In this document: positions 1 to 12,560 of the stretch, one piece after another
How the letters are laid out: every line of letters starts with the position of its first letter
Position numbering within the stretch: position 1 is the stretch's first letter
Assembly: GCF_007988825.1 (NCBI RefSeq)
Contig: NZ_BJUW01000004.1
Span: forward strand, 124,001 to 188,000
Length of the DNA: 64,000 nucleotides
Reading direction: 5' to 3'
Origin: Microbacterium aerolatum
GTDB taxonomy: Bacteria > Actinomycetota > Actinomycetes > Actinomycetales > Microbacteriaceae
Notes under the pieces: model-generated
Seen by the model: the letters and a program-made list of their open reading frames with translations, nothing else
Told to the model about the DNA's origin: nothing
Databases searched by the model: none
Program-made: the position numbers and the translations under genes

Positions 1-99
1 GTAGGCGACGCGCCGCGCCGGCTGCACCCGCCGCGCCTGGGTCGCGCCGCCGGTGCTGTTGTGCGGCGTGCGGGCCGGACGCCGCCTGGGGGCGCTCAT
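1..99 (-). CDS. rsmB: 16S rRNA (cytosine-5) methyltransferase RsmB, N-terminal fragment (cut by window edge)
   Basis: Only the first 33 codons are inside the window. They read an Arg/Ala/Pro-rich basic start ending in QPARRVAY, the usual opening of the NusB-like RNA-binding domain at the front of actinobacterial RsmB/Sun proteins. The ATG at 99 overlaps the fmt stop by four bases (ATGA), and fmt-rsmB is a conserved gene pair, which supports the call. RsmB methylates C967 of 16S rRNA with SAM. The catalytic domain is outside the window, so the assignment rests on the start peptide and the neighbour. Confidence 0.7.
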   Translation of the reverse strand, partial: MSAPRRRPARTPHNSTGGATQARRVQPARRVAY

Positions 100-1016
100 G
101 ATCCCGCCCGCATCGTGTCGCTGCTGCGGAATCCGCGCCACCAGTCGACGGCGTTCATGGCGGGCTTGCCGGCCGGCTGCACGCGGCTCACAGCGAGCGG
201 CGTGGTGGCGGTGCCGATGAGGAGGGCGTTCTTGGTGGCGGCGATCTCGCCGGGCTCGAGGGCGTCGGCGCCGTCGGCGGGCGCTGCAGCGAGGATCTTC
301 ACTCGCAGGCCGCCGACCGTGGTGTGCGCACCGGGTTCCGGGGTGACCCCGCGGAACCGGGCGTAAACGGCTGCGACCGGCTCGTTCCAGTCCAGTGCGC
401 CGTCCTCGAAGACGAGTTTGGCCGCCGTTGTGGCCTCCCCTCCTTGAGGCTGCGCGACCGCGGTGCCGTCCGCGATGCCCGCCACGACGTCGGCGGTGAG
501 GCGCGCGCCGTCCTCTGCGAGCACGTCGAGCGCGACATCTGCCGTGGCATCCATGGGAACGTCGACGGTCCGCGCCGCGAACACGTCGCCGGCGTCGAGT
601 GCGGGCACGAGCTGGAACACGCTCGCCCCGAGCACGTCGTCCCCGGCGATCAGCGCGCGCTGCACGGGTGCGGCGCCGCGCCACTGCGGCAGCAGCGAGA
701 AGTGCAGGTTGATCCAACCACGATCCGGCGTCGACAGCAGCGGCTCGCGGACGAGCCCGCCATAGGCGACGATCACGCCGAGCTCGGGGCGGAGCGCGGC
801 GATCCTGCCGGTGGCCTCATCGTCGAGCAGGGCCGCCTTGAGGATGGGGAGCCCGAGCTCCTCCGCCGCCTGGGCGACCGGAGATGGCGTGAGCACGCGC
901 TTGCGGCCGAGCGGGGCGTCGGGGCGGGTGATCACCGCGGCGATGTCGTGCGAGGCCGCGAGGGTGCGGAGTGTCGGTACTGCTGCCGTCGGTGTACCGG
1001 CGAAGACGATGCGCAT
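96..1016 (-). CDS. fmt: Methionyl-tRNA formyltransferase
   Basis: A 306-residue protein of normal length that formylates the methionine on initiator tRNA using 10-formyltetrahydrofolate. The N-terminal formyltransferase domain begins MRIVFAGTP. The catalytic set is visible as N103, H105 (in WINLHFSLLP) and D144 (in ALDAGDV); the C-terminal OB-like domain follows from about residue 205. I placed the start at the ATG at 1016 because the family begins with this peptide; the open frame runs further upstream but would overlap priA. It lies 19 bases after priA and overlaps rsmB by four bases, so the three are probably co-transcribed. Confidence 0.97.
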   Translation of the reverse strand: MRIVFAGTPTAAVPTLRTLAASHDIAAVITRPDAPLGRKRVLTPSPVAQAAEELGLPILKAALLDDEATGRIAALRPELGVIVAYGGLVREPLLSTPDRGWINLHFSLLPQWRGAAPVQRALIAGDDVLGASVFQLVPALDAGDVFAARTVDVPMDATADVALDVLAEDGARLTADVVAGIADGTAVAQPQGGEATTAAKLVFEDGALDWNEPVAAVYARFRGVTPEPGAHTTVGGLRVKILAAAPADGADALEPGEIAATKNALLIGTATTPLAVSRVQPAGKPAMNAVDWWRGFRSSDTMRAGS

Positions 1017-1035
1017 GAAGGTGCTCCGGAAGGGG

Positions 1036-2997
1036 TCAAAGCTCAGGATCGAGCATATCGAGGCGGACGGACAGGGGGATCCGGTTGCTCTGCCCTCGCC
1101 GCCGTCGCCGGCCAGCTGCCTCCGCAACGACGGCGGCGCGCAGACGAGTCGCGACGGCTGGGCCCGCGGCGTATTCGAATCGGACGAGCGCGCGCACGCG
1201 CCCGGTGTCGCCCTTGTCCGATGTGGGGTCGCTCTCGACCGGCACGGGCCCGAGAACGGCGTCCGCGGGAAGCGGGAGCTCGCGAAGTCCGTCGATCGCG
1301 CGCGCCACAGATGCCGGCAGCCCCTCGACGAGCGCCACCCTGGTGGCAGGAGGGAGGTGCAGCGGCGCGCGGCTGTCGAGCTCGGACCGCGCGTAGGCCG
1401 GCTGCGTCCAGGTCGCTAGCGCCCGGCCGACGGGGCCGTCGACGCCGACGAGGTGTATCGGTGCGCCGGGGGCCGCGAGGGCCGCTGCGTTCGACCACCA
1501 GCGCAGGCAGGACTCTCCGATGCGCAGGTCGGGTGCCTGCAGCATCCGCGGCCCGTCCAGCAGGAGCACGGCGCGGTAACCGCCATCGGCTGTCGGCTCG
1601 GCGCCGCGCGTCGCGACCACCAGCGCCGGCTTCGCCTCGACCCTCTCGACGGGGTGGGCGCCGTCGGCGACGATGACCCGCACACCGGCGAACGCGCGAC
1701 CGAGCTCGTCAGCGGTGCGCTCACTGCCCGACGCCGCCAGGCGCAGCTTCGTCGACGAGCACGCGCTGCAGTGCCACGCGCGCGCAGAACGACCGCACCA
1801 GCCGCACACCGGCACTGCTCCCCGATGGGCGGCCCCCAGCGGTCCCCCGCAGTGCGCGCAGCGGGCGGGCGCGCGGCAGTCGGCGCACACGAGCGTCGGA
1901 GCGAAGCCGGGGCGTGCGACCTGCACGAGCACCGGGCCCTCCTCGGTCGCCTTGCGCGCGGCCGCGAAGGCGCCGGAGTGGACGCGCTGGGCTGGTTGCT
2001 CCATCTCCTGCGGGCTGCTCAGCACGACCCGAGGGGTGATGCGGCGCTCGGCGCGCACATCGGTGAGCCAGCCGCGCTGCACGAGCCGCTCGACGTCGGT
2101 CGTGCGCGTGTGGCCGGCGAACAGCAGCGCAGATCCCTCCTGCTCCTGCCGGAGCAGCAGGGCGTCGCGGGCGTGGACGTACGGCGCCAGCGGTTCGCTG
2201 TACAGCGGGTCGCCGTCGTCCCAGATGGCCACCAGCCCGGCCTGGACGGGGGCGTACACCGCCGAGCGATTGCCGACCACGATGCACGGGGCGTCCTCCA
2301 GCGTGCGCAGGAAACCGCGGTAGCGGTCGGGGTTCGTCTGCCGCGAGTCGTGCCGGACGATCGCCTCGGCGGGGACGAACGCCTCGAGCGTCGCCAGCAG
2401 CCGGTCGAGGTCGCGATGATCGGGGACGGCGATGATCGCGGATGCCCCGGATGCCAGCACCCGCACCGCGGCAGCGGCGAGCAGTTCGGTCCAGCGCAGG
2501 ATCCCGTCGCGAACTCCGGGGATCGCTTCGATCGCGGCTCGTCCACGATCGTCGATCAGTGTCGCAAGGCCGTCGTACTCTCCGAGCACGGCATCCGCCC
2601 GCTCCACGGCATCCGCGGCCGGCACGGGAGTCGGCGAATCGGCCTTCCACGCCTTCTCCACCCGCACCTGGCGCTTCGGCACCGCAAGACGCAGGATGTC
2701 GGATGCCGAACCGGCCGCGCGGTCCGCCGCACGCCGCGCGAGCCGGTACAGCCGCTCCGGCAGAACCGGCACGAGCGAGATGATGCTCTCCACGGTCGAG
2801 AGAGGGCGCTCCGAGTCGTCCTCCTCGGCCACCTCGACGACATACGCGTCGATCATGCGACCGGCGGTGCGCAGCGGCACGCGCACCCGCGCACCCACCG
2901 GGACGTCGCCGAGCTCGTCGAGCAGCACGTAGTCGAACAGGCGGTCCAGCTGCGGGAGGGGGGAGTCCAGCAGCACCCGCGCGACGCGCCGGCTCAA
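1036..2997 (-). CDS. priA: Primosomal protein N' PriA, actinobacterial type without helicase ATP site
   Basis: A 653-residue replication-restart protein. The N-terminal 3'-end-binding domain is recognisable (VLLDSPLPQLDRLFDY). Eight cysteines in two clusters (CADC..CAHC and CGWC..CSAC, roughly residues 370-425) form the zinc-binding module. The Walker A motif of true PriA helicases is missing and the DEAH-like motif reads DDGD, as is known for actinobacterial PriA, so it is probably a structural primosome protein rather than a helicase. The start is a TTG at 2997 just after metK; a GTG at 2976 is the alternative. It sits between metK and fmt as in other actinobacteria. Confidence 0.93.
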   Translation of the reverse strand: MSRRVARVLLDSPLPQLDRLFDYVLLDELGDVPVGARVRVPLRTAGRMIDAYVVEVAEEDDSERPLSTVESIISLVPVLPERLYRLARRAADRAAGSASDILRLAVPKRQVRVEKAWKADSPTPVPAADAVERADAVLGEYDGLATLIDDRGRAAIEAIPGVRDGILRWTELLAAAAVRVLASGASAIIAVPDHRDLDRLLATLEAFVPAEAIVRHDSRQTNPDRYRGFLRTLEDAPCIVVGNRSAVYAPVQAGLVAIWDDGDPLYSEPLAPYVHARDALLLRQEQEGSALLFAGHTRTTDVERLVQRGWLTDVRAERRITPRVVLSSPQEMEQPAQRVHSGAFAAARKATEEGPVLVQVARPGFAPTLVCADCRAPARCAHCGGPLGAAHRGAVPVCGWCGRSARAWHCSACSSTKLRLAASGSERTADELGRAFAGVRVIVADGAHPVERVEAKPALVVATRGAEPTADGGYRAVLLLDGPRMLQAPDLRIGESCLRWWSNAAALAAPGAPIHLVGVDGPVGRALATWTQPAYARSELDSRAPLHLPPATRVALVEGLPASVARAIDGLRELPLPADAVLGPVPVESDPTSDKGDTGRVRALVRFEYAAGPAVATRLRAAVVAEAAGRRRRRGQSNRIPLSVRLDMLDPEL

Positions 2998-3019
2998 AGC
3001 CGGGCTCCGCGCGTGCGCA

Positions 3020-4216
3020 TCACAGCCCCGCGGCGCGGCGCAGCTCGTCGGCGCGGTCCGTGCGCTCCCAGGTGAAGTCGGGCAGTTCGCGGCCGAAGTG
3101 GCCGTACGCGGCGGTCTGGCGGTAGATCGGACGCAGCAGGTCGAGCTGTTCGATGATCGCCTGCGGGCGCAGGTCGAAGACCTTCCGGATGGCGTCGGTG
3201 ATCACCTCGTCGGAGACGCGGCCGGTGCCGAACGTCTCGACGTACAGTCCGACGGGACGTGCGACGCCGATGGCGTACGCCACCTGCACCTCGAGCCGAT
3301 CTGCGAGCCCTGCGGCGACCGCGTTCTTGGCGACCCAGCGCATGGCGTAGGCGCCGGAGCGGTCGACCTTCGACGGGTCCTTGCCGCTGAAGGCGCCGCC
3401 GCCGTGGCGTGCGGCACCGCCGTACGTGTCGATGATGATCTTGCGGCCGGTGAGGCCGGCGTCGCCCTTCGGCCCGCCTGTGACGAAGGGACCGGCGGGG
3501 TTGATGAAGTAGCGATCGCTGGACGGCATCTCCAGGCCGGTGTTCTCGAGCACCGGGTCGATGACCAGTCGCCGCACCTGCTCGGTGAGCTCGTCCTGCG
3601 ACACGTCGGGGTGGTGCTGAGTCGACAGCACGACGGCGTCGATCGTCTTGGGGGTGAAGCCCTCGTAGCCGAGCGTGACCTGCGTCTTGCCGTCGGGTCG
3701 CAGGAAGCCGAGCTCGCCGGAGCGGCGAACCTCGGTGAGGCGCTCCGCGATCCTGTGCGCCGTGTGACCGGCCATCGGCATGAGCTCGGGCGTCTCGACG
3801 GTGGCGAAGCCGAACATGATGCCCTGGTCGCCGGCACCGAGACCGTCGAGGGCGTCGCTGGAGCTGCCGTCGCGGTGCTCCTGCGCGAGGTCGACGCCGT
3901 GGGCGATGTCGCTGGACTGCTCCCCCACCGAGACGCTCACGCCGCAGGAGTCTCCGTCGAAGCCGGTCTCGCTGGAGGTGTAGCCGATGCCGTTCACGAC
4001 CTCGCGGACGATCGTGGGGATGTCGACGTACGCCTCGGTGCGGATCTCACCGGCGACGTGCACGAGACCGGTCGTGACCAGGGTCTCGACCGCGACGCGT
4101 GACGCCGGGTCCTTGGCGATCAGGCCGTCGAGGATGCTGTCCGAGATCTGGTCGCAGATCTTGTCGGGGTGCCCCTCGGTGACGGATTCAGATGTGAAAA
4201 GGCGCAGTGCGCTCAT
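3020..4216 (-). CDS. metK: S-adenosylmethionine synthetase
   Basis: A 398-residue enzyme that makes S-adenosylmethionine from methionine and ATP, normally a cytosolic homotetramer. Family signatures are present: GHPDK near the N terminus (ATP site), [12 protein letters not shown] (signature 1) and the glycine-rich loop [16 protein letters not shown] (signature 2). It begins at ATG 4216, 14 bases after rpoZ. In many actinobacteria dfp/coaBC lies between rpoZ and metK; here it is absent. There is no room for a SAM riboswitch in the 14-base gap, so expression probably follows rpoZ and the operon. Confidence 0.98.
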   Translation of the reverse strand: MSALRLFTSESVTEGHPDKICDQISDSILDGLIAKDPASRVAVETLVTTGLVHVAGEIRTEAYVDIPTIVREVVNGIGYTSSETGFDGDSCGVSVSVGEQSSDIAHGVDLAQEHRDGSSSDALDGLGAGDQGIMFGFATVETPELMPMAGHTAHRIAERLTEVRRSGELGFLRPDGKTQVTLGYEGFTPKTIDAVVLSTQHHPDVSQDELTEQVRRLVIDPVLENTGLEMPSSDRYFINPAGPFVTGGPKGDAGLTGRKIIIDTYGGAARHGGGAFSGKDPSKVDRSGAYAMRWVAKNAVAAGLADRLEVQVAYAIGVARPVGLYVETFGTGRVSDEVITDAIRKVFDLRPQAIIEQLDLLRPIYRQTAAYGHFGRELPDFTWERTDRADELRRAAGL

Positions 4217-4230
4217 CTAGGAGGCTGCCT

Positions 4231-4488
4231 TCACTCGGCGTGGCGAAGGCGGAGCTTGTCCTCGTTGATCTCGTGCAGCGCGATGGTCAGCGGCTTGTCC
4301 TCGACGGACGAGTCGACCAGCGGTCCGACGTTGTCGAACAGGTTGCCCTCGTGGAGATCTGCGTAGTAGTCGTTGATCTGGCGGGCGCGCTTGGACGCGT
4401 AGATGACCAGCTCGTACTTCGACTCGACGCGGTCGAGCAGGTTGTCGATGGGCGGGTCGATGATGCCCTTGGTGTGGTGTCCGGCCAT
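4231..4488 (-). CDS. rpoZ: DNA-directed RNA polymerase omega subunit
   Basis: An 85-residue omega subunit, which helps assemble RNA polymerase around beta-prime. The conserved stretch [20 protein letters not shown] followed by the INDYY segment is the family core. A good Shine-Dalgarno (GGAGGT at 4495-4500) precedes the ATG. It follows the gmk fusion gene by 65 bases, and a TAGAAT -10-like box inside the end of gmk could give it its own transcript. The neighbourhood gmk-rpoZ-metK is standard for actinobacteria. Confidence 0.97.
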   Translation of the reverse strand: MAGHHTKGIIDPPIDNLLDRVESKYELVIYASKRARQINDYYADLHEGNLFDNVGPLVDSSVEDKPLTIALHEINEDKLRLRHAE

Positions 4489-4553
4489 GGTGGGACCTCC
4501 AGATCAGGCGACGGGTTCGTCGCGAAGTCGAATCGGCGGGCGCGCGAAAGCGT

Positions 4554-5459
4554 TCAGCGCGCGGTTGCCTCAGACAATTCTACGACCTCGCGCGCTGCTG
4601 CGGCGACGTCCTCGTTCACAATGCGGAAATCGAACTCGCTCTGAGCGGCCAACTCGACCTTTGCGGTGCGCAGGCGACGGGCTCGCTCTTCCTCGTTCTC
4701 CGTGCCGCGGCCGACCAGCCGCTGGACGAGTTCGTCCCAGGACGGCGGCAGCAGGAAGATCAGCGTCGCGGACGGTTCCGCGGCCCGCACCTGCCGTGCG
4801 CCCTGCAGGTCGATCTCGAGCAGGACCGTCTTCCCATCGGCGAGAGCCGCGTCGATCGGCGCGCGGGGCGTGCCGTAGCGGGAGCGGTTGTGGACGACCG
4901 CGTACTCGAGCAGCTCGCCGTCTGCGATGAGACGGTCGAACTCGGCGTCGTCGACGAAGTAGTAGTGCACGCCGTCGATCTCGCCCGGGCGGGGCGCGCG
5001 TGTCGTCGCCGACACCGAGAGATGGATCTCCGGGTGGTGCTCGCGGATGTACGCGGCCACGGTGCCCTTGCCGACCGCCGTCGGGCCGGCGAGCACCAGG
5101 AGCCTGCTGCGTCCTGCGCGCGGCTCGGACGCCGGGAATCGCTCATCGAGCCAGTTCGTGAGGCTGACGCGCTGCCGAACGCCCAGACCGCCGAGGCGCT
5201 TCACCGGCGAGATATCGAGGTCGAGCAGGATGCGGTCGCGCTTGCCCACCCCGATCGCGGGAAGGGCGAGCAGGAAGTCCGTGATGCGCATCGAGCCTGC
5301 CACCGACTCCGCGTCGGCGAACGCCTGGGCTGCGATGGACTGCGGAGTCACGACCCGCATCGTCAGGTCGCGTTTCAGCGCCGCTCGCGCGCGGCGCCGC
5401 TCCACGGCACGGCGCGCGGCAGCGGCCCGATCCACTTCGGGGACAGTGCGCTCAGACAT
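4554..5459 (-). CDS. gmk: Guanylate kinase fused to an N-terminal mIHF (actinobacterial integration host factor) domain
   Basis: A 301-residue protein, about 100 longer than ordinary guanylate kinase. Residues 118-301 are the kinase that makes GDP from GMP and ATP: Walker A GPTAVGKG at 125-132, then the GMP-binding segment ([32 protein letters not shown]). Residues 10-108 match the mIHF family: a basic helix (RRRARAALK), [19 protein letters not shown] with a helix-hairpin-helix at about 64-80, and [13 protein letters not shown]. In mycobacteria mihF and gmk are separate adjacent genes. The start at ATG 5459 overlaps the pyrF stop by eight bases; no internal start with a good Shine-Dalgarno is obvious, so one fused protein is the simplest reading. 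Confidence 0.92.
   Translation of the reverse strand: MSERTVPEVDRAAAARRAVERRRARAALKRDLTMRVVTPQSIAAQAFADAESVAGSMRITDFLLALPAIGVGKRDRILLDLDISPVKRLGGLGVRQRVSLTNWLDERFPASEPRAGRSRLLVLAGPTAVGKGTVAAYIREHHPEIHLSVSATTRAPRPGEIDGVHYYFVDDAEFDRLIADGELLEYAVVHNRSRYGTPRAPIDAALADGKTVLLEIDLQGARQVRAAEPSATLIFLLPPSWDELVQRLVGRGTENEEERARRLRTAKVELAAQSEFDFRIVNEDVAAAAREVVELSEATAR
4577..4582 (-). promoter_or_regulatory. -10-like box for rpoZ
   Basis: TAGAAT reads on the minus strand inside the last codons of gmk, about 90 bases before rpoZ. The same box stands before the MBL-Rieske gene, efp and the YebC-family gene. No -35 is clear. Confidence 0.4.
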
Positions 5460-6293
5460 CGAGAGCCTTCCGGTAGTCGGCGACGCGGGTGTCGATCGCC
5501 GTGGCGATGCCGTCAGGGCCGGCGGAGAGGATGCTGCGGCTCTCGGAGGCGATCACCATCGCCGCGGATGCTGTGAAGCGCGCACGCAGGTCGGCGGGAC
5601 CGGCGCCCTGGGCGCCGAATCCGGGAGCGAGGATCGGGGCGGGAGGTGAGAACCGCGTGAGGCCGGCGTCCGTCCAGTCGACCGTCGCTCCGATGACGAA
5701 GCCGAGGCTCCCCCACTCGCCCGACGGCGTGCTGTGCGCGTTGCGCGTGCTCACCTGCGCCACGATCTCCGCTGAGACCGCCTGCTCTGCCGCGGTGCGG
5801 GCGCATTGCACACCGGCCGCCTCCGGATTGCTCGTGGCGGCGAGGACGAAAACGCCCTTGCCATGCTCCTGCGCACGCGTGAAGGTGGTGTCGAGAGCGC
5901 CGACGCCGAGGAACGGGTTGACCGTCAGCGCGTCCGCCTCCAGGGGCGAGCCCGGGCTGAGCCAGGCCGCGGCGTAGGCATCCATGGTCGTACCGATGTC
6001 GCCGCGCTTGGCGTCGGCGATCACGATCAGGCCGGCATCCCGTGCGGCCCGCAGCACGTCTTCGAGCGCCGCGAAACCGGCGGAGCCGAAGCGCTCGAAG
6101 AACGACACCTGAGGCTTGACGATGCCGACCCGCGATGCCGCGGCATCCACGGTGCGCAGCCCGAACTCGCGCACGCCGGCAGCGGAATCCTCGAGCCCCC
6201 AGGACTCGAGCAGCGCCGCATGCGGGTCGATGCCGACGCAGAGCGGGCCCCGCGCGGCCAGCGCCGCACGGACCCGCTCACCGAAGGAACCGG

Positions 6294-6297
<4 letters not shown>
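5452..6297 (-). CDS. pyrF: Orotidine 5'-phosphate decarboxylase (type 2)
   Basis: A 281-residue decarboxylase for the last step to UMP. The catalytic Lys/Asp network is in the motif [10 protein letters not shown]; the N-terminal CVGIDPH and the phosphate-binding segment [10 protein letters not shown] are also seen. The length and the insert after the active site match the type 2 family common in actinobacteria. The GTG start at 6297 overlaps the carB stop by four bases, so translation is probably coupled. It links the pyr operon to gmk, which it overlaps. Confidence 0.97.
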
Positions 6298-9580
<3,283 letters not shown>

Positions 9581-9581
<1 letters not shown>

Positions 9582-10753
9582 TACTTGGTGTCCTTCTTCT
9601 CGATGTGCGCGATGACCAGGTCGCGGAAGCGGTCGAACAGGTAGTTGGCGTCGTGCGGGCCGGCCGCGGCCTCGGGGTGGTACTGCACGGAGAACGCCGG
9701 GATGTCGAGAGCGCGGAGGCCCTCGACGACGTTGTCGTTCAGCCCGACGTGGCTGACCTCGACCTTGCCGTAGCCGTTGGGGCTGTCGAAGGAGCCCTCC
9801 AGCGGGGCCTCGACCGCGAAGCCGTGGTTGTGAGCGGTGATCTCCACCTTGCCGGTGGACTTGTCAAGCACCGGCTGGTTGATGCCGCGGTGGCCGAAGG
9901 GCAGCTTGTAGGTGCCCAGGCCCAGGGCGCGGCCCAGCAGCTGGTTGCCGAAGCAGATCCCGAAGAACGGCAGTCCGTCGTCCAGCACCGAGCGCAGCAG
10001 CTCGACGTGGTCCCCCGACGCCGCCGGGTCGCCAGGACCGTTGGAGTAGAACACCGCCACCGGGTCGATTGCGCGGATCTCTTCGATGCTGGCGGTCTGC
10101 GGCAGGACGTGTACCTCGAAGCCGCGCGCGGCGAGGTTGTCGATCGTAGCCTGCTTGACGCCGAGGTCGAGCACGGCAAGGTTGCCGATCCGCTCCCCCA
10201 CGGCCGCCGTGACGGTGGCGACGTCGACCGACACCTGAGCCGACAGGTTCTGGCCGCTCATCTCGGGAGCCTGCTGCACGAGGCGCAGCTGCTCGTCGGC
10301 GTCCAGCGCGGCATCCGCACCCGAGAAGATGCCGCCGCGCATGGATCCGTCCGAGCGGATGCGGCGCGTGACGGCTCGCGTGTCGATGCCGCTGATGCCC
10401 ACGATGCCGTCGCGGACGAGAATCTCGTCGAGCGAGGCGTTCGCGCGCCAGTTCGACACGACGCGCGAGGGGTCGCGCACGATGTAGCCGGCGACCCAGA
10501 TGCGGCGGGACTCGGTGTCCTCGTCGTTCATGCCGGTGTTGCCGATGTGCGGTGCGGTCTGCAGGACGATCTGGCCCGCGTACGACGGGTCGGTGAGGGT
10601 CTCCTGGTAGCCGGACATTCCGGTGGAGAAGACGACCTCGCCCAGGGTGGTTCCCTCGGCGCCGTAGGCGCGTCCTGGGTACCGGGTGCCGTCTTCCAGT
10701 ACGAGCACGGCGGGTGCCGGCATCCGGTCGTTCGATGGGGTTGAGCTTGTCAA
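9581..10753 (-). CDS. carA: Carbamoyl-phosphate synthase small (glutaminase) subunit
   Basis: A 390-residue glutamine amidotransferase subunit. The N-terminal CPSase domain ([16 protein letters not shown]) is followed by a class I glutaminase with the nucleophile in [16 protein letters not shown] and the His-Glu pair in [11 protein letters not shown]. The start is a TTG at 10753 that overlaps the upstream stop (TTGA); AGGAG seven bases upstream supports it over the ATG at 10723. The first codons lie in a sequence resembling a dispersed actinobacterial repeat. It is co-transcribed with carB. Confidence 0.96.
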
Positions 10754-11259
10754 GACGTGGCTCCTGTGTCGTGTGCGGGGATGAGCCGCTGAAGTTCAGA
10801 GATGAGAGTGTCGGGGGCGCCTGCGGTCGGGCGCAGATACGAGTCGACGATGGTGCCGGCATCGACGTTCCACGCGATGCGGACGAGACCGCCGGGTTCG
10901 ACGACCCGGTCGATCGTGACCGTGGCGCGGTCGATGCCGGCGAGCTTGTCCTTGGCGAGGAACACGGTGGGCGCCCCGTCGAGGCAGAGCGCTGCTCCTC
11001 GATCCGTGACGGTCACCTCTCCGCGCGCACGATACGCGAGAGGCGTGATCGCCAGACGTTCGAGGGGCTGATCGTGGCGCGTGGTCGAGACGTAGAGCAC
11101 CTCGTGCCTGCTGAGGACCTCGGCATGCTCCGGCACGCCGAGGGGTGCGCTGTACGCCGCGTCGCGCCCCAATCGTCGTCGCCACGCGAAGAGCATCGCG
11201 AGCAGCACGAGCACTGCGACGCCGATCGTGACCGCTATGGCGATGTCCCGCATGCTCAC
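10750..11259 (-). CDS. Single-pass membrane protein between pyrC and carA (Rv1382-like)
   Basis: A 169-residue protein with one N-terminal transmembrane helix (about residues 5-26, [17 protein letters not shown]) followed by RRRLGRD and a soluble domain resembling bacterial PH-like folds. Its position between pyrC and carA is the same as that of mycobacterial Rv1382. The function is unknown; its place in the pyr operon suggests a conserved link but not a role in pyrimidine chemistry. I chose the GTG at 11259, which overlaps the pyrC stop (GTGA) with GAGGAG eight bases upstream; the ATG at 11253 is the alternative. Confidence 0.88.
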   Translation of the reverse strand: MSMRDIAIAVTIGVAVLVLLAMLFAWRRRLGRDAAYSAPLGVPEHAEVLSRHEVLYVSTTRHDQPLERLAITPLAYRARGEVTVTDRGAALCLDGAPTVFLAKDKLAGIDRATVTIDRVVEPGGLVRIAWNVDAGTIVDSYLRPTAGAPDTLISELQRLIPAHDTGATS

Positions 11260-12560
11260 GCGTTCAGCTCCTCGACGACGGTTCCGGCGGCCAGGGTGAC
11301 GACGCCGTTGTGGATGGTCCACTCCACGCGACCCGGGAGCTCGCGCCCCAGGTACGGCGAGTTCTCGCTGCGACCGTGAAGGTCGGCGGCGCTGAACGTG
11401 CTGGCGACGCTGGGGTCGTAGAGGGTGATCTGGGCGGGCCGGCCGACCTCGAGCGGTGTTCCGTGGCCCTCGAGCATCCCGATCCGGGCCGGTGTCGCAC
11501 TCATGACGCGGGCGACGTCCGCCCAGTCGAGCAGCCCGGTCTGCACCATCGACTGGTGCACGACGCGCAGTGCGCTCTCCAGACCCACCATGCCGTTGGC
11601 AGCGGCCTGCCATTCGCAGGCCTTGCTCTCGACGGGATGCGGGGCGTGGTCGGTGGCGACGATGTCGATCGTGCCGTCGGCGAGGCCTCCACGGACGGCC
11701 ATGACGTCTTCCTCGCGGCGCAGCGGCGGGTTGACCTTGTACCGGGCGTCGTAGCCGCGTGCGAGCTCGTCGGTCAGCAGCAGGTGGTGCGGGGTGACCT
11801 CGGCGGTGACATCGATGCCGCGCTTCTTGGCCCATCGGATGATGTCGACCGATCCCGCGGTGGAGAGGTGGCAGACGTGCAGGCGAGATCCGACGTGCTC
11901 GGCGAGCAGGACGTCACGGGCGATGATCGACTCCTCGGCGACCGCCGGCCAGCCGGCGAGCCCCAGCTCTGCTGAGACGACGCCCTCGTTCATCTGGGCG
12001 CCCTCGGTGAGGCGCGGATCCTGCGCGTGCTGGGCGATGACTCCGCCGAACGCCTTCACATATTCGAGGGCGCGGCGCATGATGAGGGGGTCGAAGACGC
12101 AGAAGCCGTCGTCGCTGAAGACGCGGACCTTCGCGCGGGAGTTCGCCATCGCGCCGAGCTCGGCGAGGCGTTCGCCCTTCTGCCCGACTGTGACTGCGCC
12201 GATCGGCTGCACTGTGGCGTAGCCGGCCGCCTCGCCGAGTGCGAGCTCCTGCTCGACGACGCCGGCCGAGTCGGCGACCGGTGAGGTGTTGGGCATCGCG
12301 AACACCGCGGTGAAGCCGCCGGCTGCGGCGGCGCGTGTGCCGGTCAGGATCGTCTCGGAGGCTTCGTAGCCGGGTTCGCGGAGGTGCGTGTGCAGGTCGA
12401 CGAGGCCCGGGAGGGCTACGAGGCCGTCGGCGTCGATGACGCGCGCGCCGGTGCGGCTGAGCCCGCTGCCGATCTCGGCGATGACGCCGTCCTCGACGAG
12501 GATGTCGGCGCCGTCGCGGCCAAGCATCCGCGCGCCGGCGATCACGAGGGTCTCGGTCAC
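11256..12560 (-). CDS. pyrC: Dihydroorotase (class I)
   Basis: A 434-residue zinc amidohydrolase that closes carbamoyl aspartate to dihydroorotate. Metal ligands are visible in [10 protein letters not shown] and the late TDHAPH motif; [10 protein letters not shown] is also typical. It begins with a GTG at 12560 that overlaps the pyrB stop (GTGA). Neighbours are the other de novo pyrimidine genes. pyrD is not in the window and is probably elsewhere on the chromosome. Confidence 0.97.
   Translation of the reverse strand: MTETLVIAGARMLGRDGADILVEDGVIAEIGSGLSRTGARVIDADGLVALPGLVDLHTHLREPGYEASETILTGTRAAAAGGFTAVFAMPNTSPVADSAGVVEQELALGEAAGYATVQPIGAVTVGQKGERLAELGAMANSRAKVRVFSDDGFCVFDPLIMRRALEYVKAFGGVIAQHAQDPRLTEGAQMNEGVVSAELGLAGWPAVAEESIIARDVLLAEHVGSRLHVCHLSTAGSVDIIRWAKKRGIDVTAEVTPHHLLLTDELARGYDARYKVNPPLRREEDVMAVRGGLADGTIDIVATDHAPHPVESKACEWQAAANGMVGLESALRVVHQSMVQTGLLDWADVARVMSATPARIGMLEGHGTPLEVGRPAQITLYDPSVASTFSAADLHGRSENSPYLGRELPGRVEWTIHNGVVTLAAGTVVEELNA

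Noticed and set aside
4217..4230. SAM riboswitch before metK
   Set aside because: Only 14 bases separate rpoZ and metK; there is no room and no motif.
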